Source of the DNA: Gracilaria gracilis
Taxonomy: Eukaryota; Rhodophyta; Florideophyceae; Gracilariales; Gracilariaceae
Direction: 5' to 3'
NCBI GenBank assembly: GCA_030374805.1
Contig: JARGSG010000133.1
Span: 56,520 to 120,519, forward strand
Length of the DNA stretch: 64,000 bases
A program made the translations under genes and the position numbers. The notes below the pieces were generated by a model. That model was not told where the DNA came from, did not search any database, and saw only the letters and a program-made list of their open reading frames with translations. Below, piece after piece: positions 11,351-23,643 of this stretch; the first letter of the stretch is position 1, and every line of letters begins with the position of its first letter.

Positions 11351-13078
11351 ATGGAGAACGACTCTCTTGGTCCCTCCGTATCCGTTCCGACATCTAATGT
11401 ACTTCCCGATGCAAAGCCGTCGTCTCGCACTCCAAACACCTACCAAAACCGCATGCAATCGGCAGCATCCGCACTTGACTCTGGCATCCGTCGTCTCTCC
11501 CCTCGGCCAGTACGCTGCAGTCCACGACGAACACAGAGCACCAAGTCACCCGCATCTAAGCACCCTGCCCAAATAGCTGCGATTACACCGCCACTTCTTC
11601 GAAGAAGTCCAAGGAAGCACTCTACATCTACGGGAGGTGACCGTGGCCACAACTCTACTTCTAACAATCGGTCTGTTCCCTTCGGAGAAGACGACGGAGA
11701 TATTTCGAACTATGACGCTATCGCCTCTTCTTCGGCTGTCACCGTTTCTCCCTACAACGAACAAAAGTTCAAAGAGTCTCGTATGGGTTATATTTATTCA
11801 TTCTTGCTGGAGAAGAAAGTGGAGACCCTGAAGAAGGTCTGTAAGCCGTTTAAGGTGGTCGTTCACAACCGAAAGCACGGACAGTTGGTGGCCGCAATTG
11901 TGCTCTTTCTGCATGTTAAAAGCTTCGATGGCGTGAGCATCAGAGATTGTATCTCTTTGAATGAAGAACTCGGACCTTTCTTCAAGTGGGAGGAGGACTA
12001 CATCGCTAGGCGTGGAGCTTTGACGGAGCTTCCTGAGGTTGGCGAATTTGTGAACATGCTACACAAGAAGGACCGCAAGGGGGTGGAGAAACAACTTCAA
12101 GAGTACCAGCGCTCACATAAAAACTCTGGTGGATTTCCTCTCACACAAGAAGAGCCCTCTGGCCACCCGGACCCGGCCTTTTGCATCAATGAGTTTGCTA
12201 GGCTCATGGTCATTATGCGAGATGACGAGCAGGCGAGAAATGCCGTGGCGAACGCGTATGGGAGATCACTGACCAAGTCTGAGCTGGACCACAAGGTCAA
12301 TCGGGACTCATACTGGCTGATTATCGCGAATAGGTTCAATGACAGGCATGTCAATTCAGTTAACAGCTTTGCTGGGAAACTGGACGATATTGACTCAAAT
12401 CAGAGGCCGCTTTGCTACCGAAATGCGACGGTACTCAAAAAGCAGTTCGACAGTATAAGGAAGCTGACGAAAATGGCAAGGGCGAACTGGTCGAAGTCTG
12501 GCCAAAACGATCCAACAAATATTTCTTCGTTTCTAAAGAGAACTGCTGGCGGAGCTCTTTCCGCCGAATCGAAGCGGGCGTATGTATTTTTTATTGTGTG
12601 CAGACTGGGGACACAAAATGAAGCGGACCACTTGCTTGTTACAGCATCGAAGCTGATTGAAGAAGACGACGGAGGAGTCGAGGAAGGTCAGCTTGGAGGC
12701 GTAGAGAGCAACGCAGCGTTTAGCCAAAAGAAATCAAGTGCGAGAGCGAGCGGTAGTAGGGCTGAGCTTTGCGAAATATCGAAGGAGATGAACAGGTCTA
12801 ACAATCTCTCGGAAGTCAACCAGTCTCTAATGAAAGAGCATTTGGCGCTAGAACGACAGAAGATAGAGGGCCCAAAGAAGTCGTTTGAAGAACAAGATAT
12901 GGATGAGTTTGAGAAGGTGGTGAAGCTCTCCTCAATGCTGTTTTAGAGCTCTGCCTCGCTCAAGAGAGCTCGTGATCTACATGATAAGGAAATCATCGCA
13001 TCCTTGGAACAGACCCACTCAAGGTTGTTGAAGAAGTTTAAGTGCATGACTGAAGAGGAAAACAAAGATGCATCTTAA
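11351..13078 (+). CDS. Myb/SANT-like transposon-type protein, in-frame TAG near end
   Basis: The ATG ORF gives 531 residues to a TAG at 12944-12946, then stays open in frame for another 43 codons to TAA at 13076. Residues 1-140 are Ser/Pro/Arg-rich and disordered. Residues 150-300 are globular. Around residues 315-395 there is a trihelix/Myb-like pattern (YWLIIANRFNDRH, a Leu/Lys-rich helix, then a Trp-Ser-x-Ser-Gly step) of the kind found in accessory proteins of PIF/Harbinger elements and in plant SANT-like proteins. The C-terminus, including the part beyond the TAG, is a charged coiled coil. A Harbinger transposase lies 7 kb downstream in the same orientation, but a shared element is only an inference. 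Confidence 0.6.
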
Positions 13079-13330
13079 TTCTTGCATGGTTCTGTCTCTT
13101 GTCTTTCTTCGGATGCCGCTCTTTTTCGTCTTGTGCTGGCGGGGGACTACCGATCATAAAGTCATCGTTAGCTTTTATAATTTCTTATGCTTCTTCTTAT
13201 GTTGTTTTACGTTTGCCTTTTTAAAGATTATGTTGGACCAAGCCCCGGAACCTTCTTCCCTCACACGCTTTTGTATTCCGATCACAACTTGCCCACTCTT
13301 TTCCCTACGATATTCTTGAAACCGGTTGCC

Positions 13331-13414
13331 TGACGAACCAACAGAATTCTCTACAATAACTATTTCAACTTGGCATAAGACAGGGATAATCTCCTCTTCT
13401 TTCAAGAAGCATGC
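13331..13414 (-). repeat. partial duplicate of UBR4-like coding sequence
   Basis: This 84-bp stretch is a diverged copy of 15241-15324 inside the UBR4-like gene. Both begin TGACGAACCAACAGAATTC and end with CTCCTCTTCTTT, then AAGAAGCATGC. On the minus strand both encode KEEEIIPVLCQVE and a following NSVGSS, with several substitutions in between. It lies in the 3' flank of the same gene, so it is a local duplication relic rather than an exon. Confidence 0.75.
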
Positions 13415-13744
13415 ACTGTTTCATTTGCTCCATCACACCACCGTATTGACTTCGCTCACTCATTTTTCTCCGCAAGGCAGTCCATCCTTTTTCGTTGGTG
13501 TGTAACCGGAGGGCAAACATCGCTGTTTCCATACGCCAGGCCTTCAATGTGCGCCACGTGAGGAAGCATTAACGAACTGCTTTTCTTATTCAAATGACTC
13601 CTAACTCATACAGTGTATTCCGAAAGCTTTCTAACTGTGAAGAAATCACAAACCCTCCAAGTCCAGAGTTCTTCCCTTGGCCCAATGAACCATACTGCAA
13701 TCCATTCTCATTAAACTTCAGCCAATTAACTCCCAAACACAAAC
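13415..13744. other. spacer 3' of the UBR4-like gene
   Basis: No coding motif. Presumably it holds the 3' untranslated region of the minus-strand UBR4-like gene next to the duplicated fragment. Confidence 0.3.
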
Positions 13745-16700
13745 CTATCCTTGCGACGGTTGCGGTTCTAGAGTAGCTACAAACTTTGACATGCTTTCGA
13801 CGAAATGCCTCTGGGACTCTCTTTCTTCTTGGCCATATTCTAGATTCTGCTGCACTCCGTCCACAAACTGAGCTCCGTTACTAATCTTTCTAATATAGCC
13901 CTCCCAACGTTCATTTATTACATCCCCGCAGCATTGGGCAAAAGTTTCATCCAAGCCAATGTGTTTTCGCAAAGTATCTAGCCAATGTTCATTAGGCTGA
14001 CGGCGAATGTTTTTCTTCAATACCCGATTCATTAGATCAGCGAATGCAATGAATCTGAGCAAGATCGGTTTAGGAAGAGGACACTCTCGAATACAGCGTT
14101 GAAGAAACTCAACTCCAGCTTTGTTCCATTGATCTATGTCGTGTACGATTAGTGACGACGCCACGTAATAGGTCGGATCCCCTTGCTCATCTTCTCCGAG
14201 GTACTTCGATAATGCTTCTTCCATCATTTGCAAAGTTGGATTGCCGTAAACACATCAGCTTTTCGGACTGAAGCTGATACTTCAATCATATATATGGCCA
14301 TTTGAACGAGGTGGGGAATAAAACAGGCATTAGAATGTGCACCTCCCCCTTGAGAGTACTCCGAGAATACAGCACTTTTGCCATCTGCGAAGCGCAAAAA
14401 GCTTCGACCAAGGTCATAAAGCAATGCTTTTGATTGCGGAACACTGACACGGCCAAGAGAGGACAATCTCTTGAAGTATCCATCAACTGCTGTAGAGTAG
14501 GTCGACTTGGCAGTTTTGATAGTTCCCACATGCTCTACATCTTTTTCCGTCTTCATACTGGCTGGCGGTCTCACTGGGAACATGTTATTGCACAAAGTCT
14601 GAGAATTTCTAAGAGATGCGCCATCCCATTCGTCCCTTCGAGAGGTGCGGTCCATCCGTGCGGCTTCCTTGTGGCACGTAAGATGAATTGCGTTCATGTG
14701 TGTGACGGTTGTAAAACAAGAAGAGCCGCTTGCTTTTGAACCTGTACTTGAGTTCGTTCTCGCGCTGCCGTTCGCCCAGACGTCCCAGTTCGGTCCCGCT
14801 TCTCGATTAACATTTTCTGGTCTTTTCTCCGCGCCTGTAGATTCTCTCGAGGACTCGTCCAAACCAGATAAATAGTCCAATGACACTTTCCTGCAATGGA
14901 CATAAAATCCCAAAGCCTCTTCCGGGCGACACTGAAACCCATCCCCACAAACTACACAGGAGGGCCCCTTTTCATCAGGGAGTTCTTCTACAAGCTTCAA
15001 GAACGATGTTTCAGAACTCCCATTGGATTCCTTCGCATCCGCAGCATCCGTATTGACTTCAGTCCTGTGTCCTGAGCTGTCCTGAGGGGTAGAGACTAGA
15101 CTGAGGCCCGCTTCCCTTAAAATGGACATCTTAGAAAGACGGGCTGCTTCCCTTCTCGCCGTTTTAATTGATTCACGTTCCTTGTCAATCTTTTCTTTAA
15201 GAAATGGATCCCTTGATAGCGCCTCTAGAAGTTCTTCGGCTGACGAACCAACAGAATTCCCTGAAACAGCCATTTCAACTTGGCATAAGACTGGGATGAT
15301 CTCCTCTTCTTTTAAGAAGCATGCCCGAAGTTCGTCATTTGTGCGGAACTTATGTTCAGCAGAACCAAGGAAAAGGCTCATTCCAGTTAGCAAGCGAAGA
15401 ATCAAAGGAGGGCCGTGGCGCTCCAGCGATTGCTGCCATTCTGCCCGTTTTTCTTGTCGGGGAATGGGAAACCTTCTTACAATTTGCAAAACTGCATTCT
15501 CTGCCAATCCTGAGCGCACCGCATGTGCAACAAAGTCATTTCCTCGAACATCTCTGGGAATTGCTAGTAGAACGGTACCAAGCTGCCTTGCTTTCTTCTG
15601 CTCGGCATCACTTGAATCAATTAAGTCCCAGTCGAACCACATGTGTTGCAATACCAAGTCAACTGCACTCGGATTGCCTTGGACAAGGAATGGCAGGAGA
15701 TGCAGGATTGAGTTCTCAGCCGTTGGGGAGGTTGCAAGTGAAAGTCTACCGAGGAACACTCGAACCCTAGAAATAACCTCTTCAGGACTATTCAAGGCAA
15801 TGTGCATGGGATCTTGGCTGTCTCTAGAACAGCTTTCCAGATCACGACGTTGTTGTGCCAAAATCTGTTCGGCAGCTATGAGTAGAGATTCTGCCGACCC
15901 CACAGCGGCAGGACTTCCTTGAGCATGTTCGAAAGCAGAAGCGGCACAATCAAGCAACGTGCTCACTGCGTTAGGACTTTTAGCAAGAGTGGCCCTATTC
16001 TGGGCAACTTGACAAGATGCAAGCAAAAGCCGAAGAGCAGGGGCTCTCACAGCAGTTTCAGCATCATCTCCCCAAGACTCAACGACAGACAAGAGCTCGA
16101 ACAAAATGTCCAAACTTCCAACTTCTCCAAGAATGATAGTGTCGCGGAATTGTTCTTCTTCATCATTATCATGTACGCTGTCAGACGGAAGCGACTCCAC
16201 GATTGGTTCCGTTGCTTCACCATCTAAACCAGATAGACGATAAATAATCACCATGGGTGGTTCTGTTAGGTCCTCCTGCCTACCAGGCAATTCTCCATTA
16301 CGGTCCTGAGTGGACCTTCGAGTACCGAGGATCCCTCCTCTATTCCACACGATTCTTGAGAGTCCGCCGTTGTTCCTAGGATTGCCGGCATGACCTGCAC
16401 GTCTCAATCCCATAACTCTGGGGAGCTGTGCCGGTTGAATGCTTGAAGCCATAGCAGCTGCTGCAGAACCACGCCAGATATGTTCATAAACACCCATGAT
16501 AGGGAGGTAAAGCTTGATAAGATTCCCAGCTACCAAAATCTCCATTGCAAAGTCATCTTCTAGTAACCCAGGAAGATCGAGATCTCTGCAAATTTTATTC
16601 TTCACATCTCGCATCAAGGGTCCGTCGAACGAAGATGATGTGTAAGGGTTTCTTGCCATATTACCTCGAATGAATTCCTCCTGGGTTGGGGCCTTGTTCA

Positions 16701-19074
16701 GAGACAACAAACATGTAGCCTCCTTGCGTTCAGGGCATAGCATGAGACAGAGTTCATCCAGAAGTATGGCGATTCCCTGCGCGTCGTTCCTGTTCTTCGC
16801 CGCCTTCAGCTCCTTTACACAAGCAGAGACGACTGGTAAAATAGATGGCCCAAAGAACAAGAATGAACTAGATAAGAGAATCTCGCAGAGACGAGTAGCA
16901 CATTCTTCAGTCGGAGTAGTCCTCATGGAAATGAGCTTTCGCAAGCATAGATAAGCTCGCTGTAAGGATGACACAATGGGATTCATGTCCCCACCAAAAA
17001 GCTTTTCCCAAAGGTTCGTTTGTTGTGACGGTATCACTTCGATGAAGAGGCTCAAAACAGAAACCAAGCGTTTCAAAGAGTATCCCTCCATGAAACTCAT
17101 AAGACGCGTTGAGGAATCTGATTGTACCTCAGATATAACTAACTTCTCTGCCATCGACCGAATGAGAGTTGTAAGACGAGGCAAGAAGCCAGATGATATG
17201 AGATAAAGGCGATAGCTTTCTGGCTCAAGCATATTTTCCAGAAGATCAAAGAACTGTTGGGACATGTCTTCCACCGTAGTCGCGAGATTTAAAGAATCCC
17301 CAGTGAGCACGTCAAGCAGCTGAAGTCGGAGGCTTTCTTCCTCGTTACAAAGCAGTTTAAGCAAAGCACAGCATTCCTTTCTCACCGCAGTACAAGGAGT
17401 GAACAACATCAAACGAACAATCCAGTTATTCTGCTCAAAGGATAACCCATTAAACTGCGTTTGCTTTTCTAACTGTACACCAGTAGCCACAGTCTTCCAC
17501 ATGTTGAAGCATGAGGAGAGCAGGTTCCGTTCTTTCTCCGTACCAGATAACTTCTTTCTGCCTTCGGTAGCATGCTTTTCATGAATTAAACCTTGGAACC
17601 ATGTCGTCTGAGAGTAGTTTCCTTTCAACCATTGCGATATATCTGCAGTTACCAGTCCTCTATCGTGTACATCCTCGAGCACATTTCTAACTTCTTGCAC
17701 AGACATTGTTGTTTCTGGCACTGCGAGGGACCCAGGTCTGGCACTACCCACCCGTTCTCCGGTTGCAGATATACCTTCCCTTGTAGCGGACGAACTAGCC
17801 AGAACCGAACTCTCTTCAGTATTATGACACGATTGGGAGTCTTCATCACTCTCAGGTCTTCCACTACTTGCATCCCCATTTTCATGATTGTAACAGGAGT
17901 TTCCATCTTCGATACTTTGCACCTCATTGTTGCCGTGGGTACCTGCTTGGTATCGAAGCTGACCTTCATCCCTTGCAAGAACATGCACTTCAAGGTTGTT
18001 GTGTCGGTCCTGCAACTCAACATCTTCAGCATTAACCTGAAAACCATAAGCTTGTCCGGTTGAAGAGACCGTGGTATCGAGAGCAAGAGCATCAGAACTG
18101 TCATCCGTTTGGATAGAAAGTCCGACATCTTCTCTTAGTATTCTTAACGCCGCCTGTAGGCATGGTAATATGATACTTTCTGCTACAGATGAGCAAGTCA
18201 ATGCTTGTTTCGAAGTTTTGAAAAGGATTGTCATGACCAAACGAAGTCGCTCTTCCCAGCAATCATCGTCTAACCGAGATATGGATTCTAATATTCCAAT
18301 GTCAAACTGTGCCACGGTGTGCGGGTCTACAGTTTCCCAAGATTCGATGCAGAACGAAATCTTGCGCGCTAGTTCCTCACACACAAGTCTCGTTGCTGGC
18401 TCATTATTGCGAACTAGACTTGTAATTAGATTTCGAATGTCAACACGAACTTCTTGTTTCTCACATTGCGAGTACACTCGCAAGACATATGTAACCAGCT
18501 GAGAAGAGAGCTCTGAGGGAGTGTACACCAGCTTTTCGTCAACTATTGTACCGAGCAGTTTGACGCAGTTGGCTAGGAAAGCTTGTGTGCAAGTATAACA
18601 GCATGGCTGAACACGGCGGACGGAACCCCGTTTGCCACTTATCACTTCCGCGAAGTGTTGGGGCTCTCCACCCGAAGCCAGAGATAAATCGTTTGCATGC
18701 TTCAAGCGATTCTCATCGATCGAGTTTGCATACCTTACAAGCTCAGCTCTTGTCATAGTCAAAACTCGAGCTCCTCTGCTCATCCCTGTGTATATAGCTC
18801 GACATTCCTTAGAGTATATAGTGGAAAAAACCGATGTGGTCTTACTGAAGGTGCTTGTTTCAACCGGATGACTACTTTGGTGGGGCTCTGTACGTCGTGC
18901 TCGATTTAAAGGTGACCCGCTGTTTGACACCGTTTGGCGACTCTGCTCTCTCTCATGAACCTCAACAGACCCATTCCCATCTCCAAGAACATCCTCAGTA
19001 ATACTCACACCACCTTGGGTGGAATTAGCGGCTTCTTCAACTATCACAACGGTATGCCCAGCGCGGAGGCTCAT
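13745..19074 (-). CDS. UBR4: UBR4/BIG-type E3 ubiquitin ligase, C-terminal part
   Basis: UBR4 (plant BIG, fly Pushover) is a giant N-degron E3 ligase of roughly 5,000 residues. Here a 1,616-aa ORF (19074-14224) and a second frame (14233-13745) together give about 1,780 residues. The diagnostic C-terminal module is clear: paired cysteines in CVVCGDGF at about residue 1370, then THMNAIHLTCHKEAAR, EWDGASLRNSQTLCNN, a Leu/Phe-rich block and the GGAHSNACFIPHL segment. The second ORF supplies the terminal helical part with its YY and DQWNKAG steps. The join lies at about 14235 in an A/T run where one base appears to be missing. The N-terminal two-thirds of the family, including the UBR box, is absent upstream. 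The gene is therefore truncated, or a short lineage form. The first 60 residues are low-complexity and may not be a true start. Confidence 0.85.
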
Positions 19075-19430
19075 CGGAACCTATGCTTTCAGCGTCCTGA
19101 CTCGAGCGGTCCCAGAGAGTCCCAAATTCCTTAGCCACAACTTCAACGAGCCGTTTCCCAAGTTCTTGAGTAAACGGCTCGCTTCCGCATGTCAAAAGCC
19201 CAGTCACTGTAGCGTAGAAAGTTGAATTAATGGGTAGCGCAACCGCGCAGCGGGATATGCTATGAACGACGAACTTCACAGCATGCGGATTGGTTCGCAT
19301 CCTTGTGCAAGACGCGCTGCACATACTCTCAATATCTCGAGAAATGGCACCAAGATCATCGCCATCAATAGACTTGTCTGCTAACTTTGCGTAAGCATTG
19401 AGTGTGTCAAGACGTTCTTCTTCTTCGGGC
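19037..19430 (-). pseudogene. NCBP1 (CBP80)-like N-terminal fragment
   Basis: CBP80 is the large subunit of the nuclear cap-binding complex, built of MIF4G-like helical repeats. The frame reads an acidic EEEERLDTLN start, then a long helical stretch and LPINSTFYATVTGLLTCG followed by a [FV]TQELGKRLVE helix. That pattern matches the first MIF4G repeat of CBP80 (Leu-Pro, x-x-x, Tyr-x-x-[LV]-x-Gly-Leu-Leu). It breaks off as it runs into the start of the UBR4-like ORF, and a stop lies just upstream of the acidic start. A further ORF at 19646-19434 (minus) may be its shifted beginning. The remaining ~700 residues of the family are missing. Confidence 0.45.
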
Positions 19431-20015
19431 GTTTCAAGGTCCGTTGGACTGAACTAATGACCTGACCGAGGCGGGGCTTTCTTGGGCTAGATGGCTCCAC
19501 TGCTGCTCTGGTCCATTGGGAAAGGGCATTGAACCAAGAGACACGAACTCTCTACAATGATATCTGAAATATCGTGCCGATCGCAAAGAAAAGAAGAAAG
19601 TTTCCGACGCGTGTCCCTCAACCGAAACTCTAGTAAAGATTTCCACGAACTTGAACCCAAGAAAGTACCCTTTATACTCTTTTGTTCATCGACTTGAACC
19701 AGCTACCCTCAAGCGGCTTCACATATCCTACCTTCGGTAAATGTCTTCATCGTCTACCCAACGGCAAAGCTGTAGACATGTGGAGTTATCAAGGTGGATC
19801 TATGCTGGCGGTCTACTTCGATGCCCCGTACACGTTTCAAAAAGAGCTTCTAAAACCGCTTTGCACATCGACAACAAGAAAACTGCGTTCGTTCGTTTGT
19901 TTTACCCTTGGTAGTCGTCGTCAGATGGCATAGAAACCAGCGCTGCGTCGCATCGCCTACGCCGTCTTTTCCTGCGTGGTCGGAGGGAGGGGGGGTCGCC
20001 GCGTGCGTCGTCAGC

Positions 20016-20049
20016 GGGGCGCCGTCGGCGGGAGCGCAAGCGGCGCCCC
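20016..20049. repeat. GC hairpin upstream of Harbinger transposase
   Basis: The arms GGGGCGCCG (20016-20024) and CGGCGCCCC (20041-20049) are perfect reverse complements around a 16-base loop. They lie in a GC-rich patch about 200 bases before the transposase ATG. It could be part of the element's sub-terminal region or 5' untranslated region. No matching terminal repeat was found downstream of the transposase. Confidence 0.4.
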
Positions 20050-20228
20050 TGCGCACCCGCTATGATATCGTTGACAAGGCATTGTGTAGCCACACCTCTA
20101 CTCACGGTTCGCTATTTGATGTTGTTGCACGAAACATCTTGATACCGTCGCTTCTTGCGGATCGTCGACAACTGCCGCTTGCTACCGCCTCACCCTGAGT
20201 AGAAACACTTGCAACCGCTTCATGCAAG

Positions 20229-21488
20229 ATGACATCGGTTTTCGTTTCCCTGCAATTGGACGAGCTTAACCGGTCTTCTGTCTTACGAAAATCAGGTCTA
20301 CGAATCCAAAAGGTTTTGGAAAAGAGTTCATCCTCTACGAAGTCCCACAGATCCCCGCGGGAGACGCGCAGAAATGTTACCTTTAAATCGATAACTGATT
20401 TTCTCAGCGATTCCGCATTCAAACGAGACTACCGCATGACGCGTCCATCGTTCTACAAACTGGTGGCAATGGTTCAGCCGTTATTGAAGAAAAGCGACGA
20501 AATGGGAGAGCGATCTGGGAGACCTACTTTATCAGTTGCTACACGGCTCGGTATCACATTGAGTCGCCTTGCTGGCGGATCAATGGATACAATCCATCAA
20601 CTATTTCGGACCCAACGTTCTACGGTCTACTACGTGTTTTTGCAGACTTGCGTTGCGTTATCCCACGTCTTGAAGCTCCCAGGTATATCTGACAAACACG
20701 AAGATTTGGCAGAGCTTTCGAAGGGCTTTAAAACATCCAGATCGTTTGTTAGTCCACTTACTGGTTGTATTGGGGCTATTGATGGCATAACAATAAAAAT
20801 AAAGCCCCCACGAAGAAACGCCGCTAAGTATTGGTGCAGGAAAGGCTACTACGCTATTCCTGTTCAAGCCGTTGTGGATTATGCAGGTCGTTTCTTGTTT
20901 GCTTCCGCAAAATGTGTGGGGTCTACGCATGATTCGTTGGCATATGCTGCCTCTAAGCTGTCACAATTTTTGGGTGGGCAAGACTTGCCGACCGAATTCT
21001 GGTTAGTGGGCGACGAGGCCTATGTTTGTACTGACAATTTGATAACCCCAATTCCTGCATCACAGGTGTGTTTTGGGTATGAGAAAGCGTTTAACTACTT
21101 TTTATCCTCTTTGCGCGTGCACGTGGAGCAGGCATTCGGTCGGTTGGTAACGAGGTGGAGGATTCTTCAAAGCCGACTTAACTATTCTGTTAGCCTCAAC
21201 GCAAGCATAATTGTGTTATGCATGAAGTTGCAGAATTTTTGCATCGACGAGGGCGACAAGAAGGGGCGTTGGTTTGCCCCTGCTGAACGTCAAGCGTTGG
21301 AAAAGGACGTACGGGAATGGTACACCGCTTCCAAGGAGGGTTTAATTGATATGGCAAAGGCTTCTCAGGAAGAAGGTCCGCAACCGGAGAGTATACGCTC
21401 GACAAGGAAGCGGAACGAAATGGTGAATATTATTCGCAGCCGCAACTTGCAACGCCCTGGCTTGAGGGGCGTACCAGAGCCGCTTTGA
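20229..21488 (+). CDS. PIF/Harbinger-type DDE transposase
   Basis: This intact 419-aa ORF encodes a DDE_4 nuclease that moves PIF/Harbinger elements. Residues 60-150 form the N-terminal helical part (RMTRPSFYKLVAMV, then RSGRPTLSVATRLGITLSRL and a GSMDTIHQLF block). The catalytic domain shows GCIGAIDGITIKI (first Asp), FASAKCVGSTHDSLAY, LVGDEAYV (second Asp) and RVHVEQAFGRLVTRWRIL (Glu). The C-terminus is basic. Length and motif order are normal for the family. No terminal inverted repeats or 3-bp target duplication were found by eye. It ends about 100 bases before a 5'-truncated kinase pseudogene, so insertion into that gene is possible. Confidence 0.9.
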   Translation: MTSVFVSLQLDELNRSSVLRKSGLRIQKVLEKSSSSTKSHRSPRETRRNVTFKSITDFLSDSAFKRDYRMTRPSFYKLVAMVQPLLKKSDEMGERSGRPTLSVATRLGITLSRLAGGSMDTIHQLFRTQRSTVYYVFLQTCVALSHVLKLPGISDKHEDLAELSKGFKTSRSFVSPLTGCIGAIDGITIKIKPPRRNAAKYWCRKGYYAIPVQAVVDYAGRFLFASAKCVGSTHDSLAYAASKLSQFLGGQDLPTEFWLVGDEAYVCTDNLITPIPASQVCFGYEKAFNYFLSSLRVHVEQAFGRLVTRWRILQSRLNYSVSLNASIIVLCMKLQNFCIDEGDKKGRWFAPAERQALEKDVREWYTASKEGLIDMAKASQEEGPQPESIRSTRKRNEMVNIIRSRNLQRPGLRGVPEPL

Positions 21489-21589
21489 TGTGTGTGTGGT
21501 AAATCAAGTACTGCGTTGTGGAGCAATAGCAGCTGTCTCAACTTGTAGCAATACGACGTGTTTCGTAGCTGATCTTCTCTCGTCTAAAG

Positions 21590-22969
21590 CAACAGTAAGA
21601 ATGGGGGCTTGCAGTTTCCGTCTTCCATCAAACTTTGGTTCAAAAGACAGCGATCGACCCCAGTCGTGTCCTTTTCATGGCCGACTTGGGTCTAGCCTCA
21701 CTCTGGAGAGACCTGTCTAAACCAGGAGGCCACATTGCATATGGCCAGCGAGTGGATCACTTTTCGGGCACCGTGCGCTACGCCTCTGTTAATGATCATC
21801 TCGGTCGCTGGTTGTCGAGACGTGATGATTTGGAGAGTCTGGGTTATATGTTGTTATACTTGTTCAATGGTTCACTACTGTGGCAGGGTTACTCAGGCGA
21901 GGACAAGAACACGCAGGTTTGTGAGACATGACCGTGGAGGCTATGTGCCGCTGCCCCAGAAATGCTCCAATTCTTCTTGGCCTACGTGCACCAGATGAAA
22001 TTCGAGGAGTCCCCTGATTATGACTATCTAATATTGCTATGTGACAGTAATCGGGGACTCAAGGAAGTCAAAAAGCTTTTGATAGCTCAGGAGAAGGAAC
22101 AGCTTGGTTCACCTGAAATCTATCAACCTATTTTTGGTTCGAAGAGAAAGCAGCGCGATCTTAATGACGTTGGCGCACTTTTGGTCAAGAAGCACAAAGT
22201 TGTGCTCCCGAAGCGAATCAAGACTCATCAGTGGGTTATTGTATCCACAAGCGCGCGAACGAACCTTTCACTGCAGACTCAATGCTACACCCCGCATACC
22301 TCCTACTCCAATTTAGTCAAGGAAGCTGAGAGAAAGTGGGGAATGCTCAGGCGGATAACGAGTCCCAACTTTGCTGGAGATATGTGGACTGCAGTGCTTC
22401 ACTCGCGCAATTCTGGCTATATGGAACAAGCATTGCATTACCGCAATAAACCGGACTTTCCGCGAGAGTGGGTTCGTCAAAAGTGGGAACAGTCGTACTT
22501 CCTTACCTCTGTGGCTGGCAATGAAGGTTGTTGGGGAGTTGTGTGCTCTACAATGCAACGAGGACGTAAGTACAAACAGCAATCTTATATTGTGTCGGCG
22601 ACGTTCCCTTCCAAGTAAATCGCAGACAAATGGAATGCCGACTTTCATATTACCTCTATTGCAACGCAGGGTCGCTTGCAAATGCAGTGGTGTGTCGTCA
22701 TGTCGAGAGGCGCACCATACAAGGATCAATGTGTTGAACTTGACTTTCAATACCCCTCGCACTCTATCCATGCTCGATGGGACGAGAACTATATGATTAC
22801 CGCTGTTGCCTGCACCCAAGAGCAATATGCGTTTGTTATGTCAAGAGGAGCAAGTTTCGGTGAAGAACAGCGGTGCACCCGTATCTCACACGAGCCTCTA
22901 CACAAAATACGGGAAGATTGGAACGATTCTCTCTACGTAACTTGTCTGTCATACGGTCGAGTAAGCTAG
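21590..22969 (+). pseudogene. MUT9-like (CK1-family, PPK/MLK) kinase pseudogene
   Basis: MUT9-like kinases are plant/algal CK1-related nuclear kinases that phosphorylate histones and clock/light-signalling proteins. The remnant begins at the activation segment ([11 protein letters not shown], then [16 protein letters not shown] and [14 protein letters not shown]). It continues through VHQMKFEESPDY and then the family's repeated C-terminal modules of the W-x-V type: FPREWVRQKWEQSYFLTSVA, CVVMSRGAPYKDQCVELDF, IHARWDENYMITAVAC, and the closing DSLYVTCLSYGR. The frame is continuous but broken by TGA at 21929-21931 and TAA at 22616-22618. The N-lobe and catalytic loop are missing. Two in-frame stops without frameshifts indicate true pseudogenisation. 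Confidence 0.85.
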
Positions 22970-23643
22970 GCACTTCGAGAGCCGCGTTGTGTGATTTTCA
23001 GGCCACTCTACGCTTCTCGCTTTCCTGCGACCAGTCGTATGAATCCTCGAGCTGCACATTTCTTGTGCATATGACGTTTTGATGCTGAGGTGGCCTTTTT
23101 CGGGGTATCTAGCATGTTGGTTATAGAGGTTGTCTACACTGAACACTGGCCGCATGCATCAAGCCCAAGCTAGGTGGCCCTGTGGAGATTAAGCAGATTA
23201 GCGAAGTTGTAGTCAGTACAAAGACCCAAAACAAAAACATTAAACCTTCGGCAAAACCATGTATATTCATTCGATATCTACTACAATCGGAAAGTGTCTT
23301 GCTTCCCTCTCACGATACGGCACTTAAAAACCAATGCCGCCATGGAACGGCTCACGTGTTCCATTACTAATATTGATACCCTTATACTATGTCAGCACCT
23401 AACACTACTGTCCCTGGCCTATTGGATCGTTTGATTCCACTGTCCACCTTGCTCAGTAACAAGACCCGGCTTCAGGATGATGAGACCTTTGGTAGTCCTG
23501 CGTCGACGAAGCTTCCAAACCCCTTTTCGGGAAAAATCTTGTGAAAGCCGAACCTTTGATACTGGTTCAAGAGTAGTTCGTACTCGTTTGCCATTCACTC
23601 GTGCACCACCTCTAGAGGTCTTGCGTGCGCATGGTCAAGTATC
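22970..23643. other. spacer between two pseudogenes
   Basis: No gene, RNA or repeat recognised. Short ORFs only. Confidence 0.3.

Noticed and set aside
22313-22825. Minus-strand ORF opposite the MUT9-like kinase
   Set aside because: It is a shadow of the kinase pseudogene's C-terminal modules.
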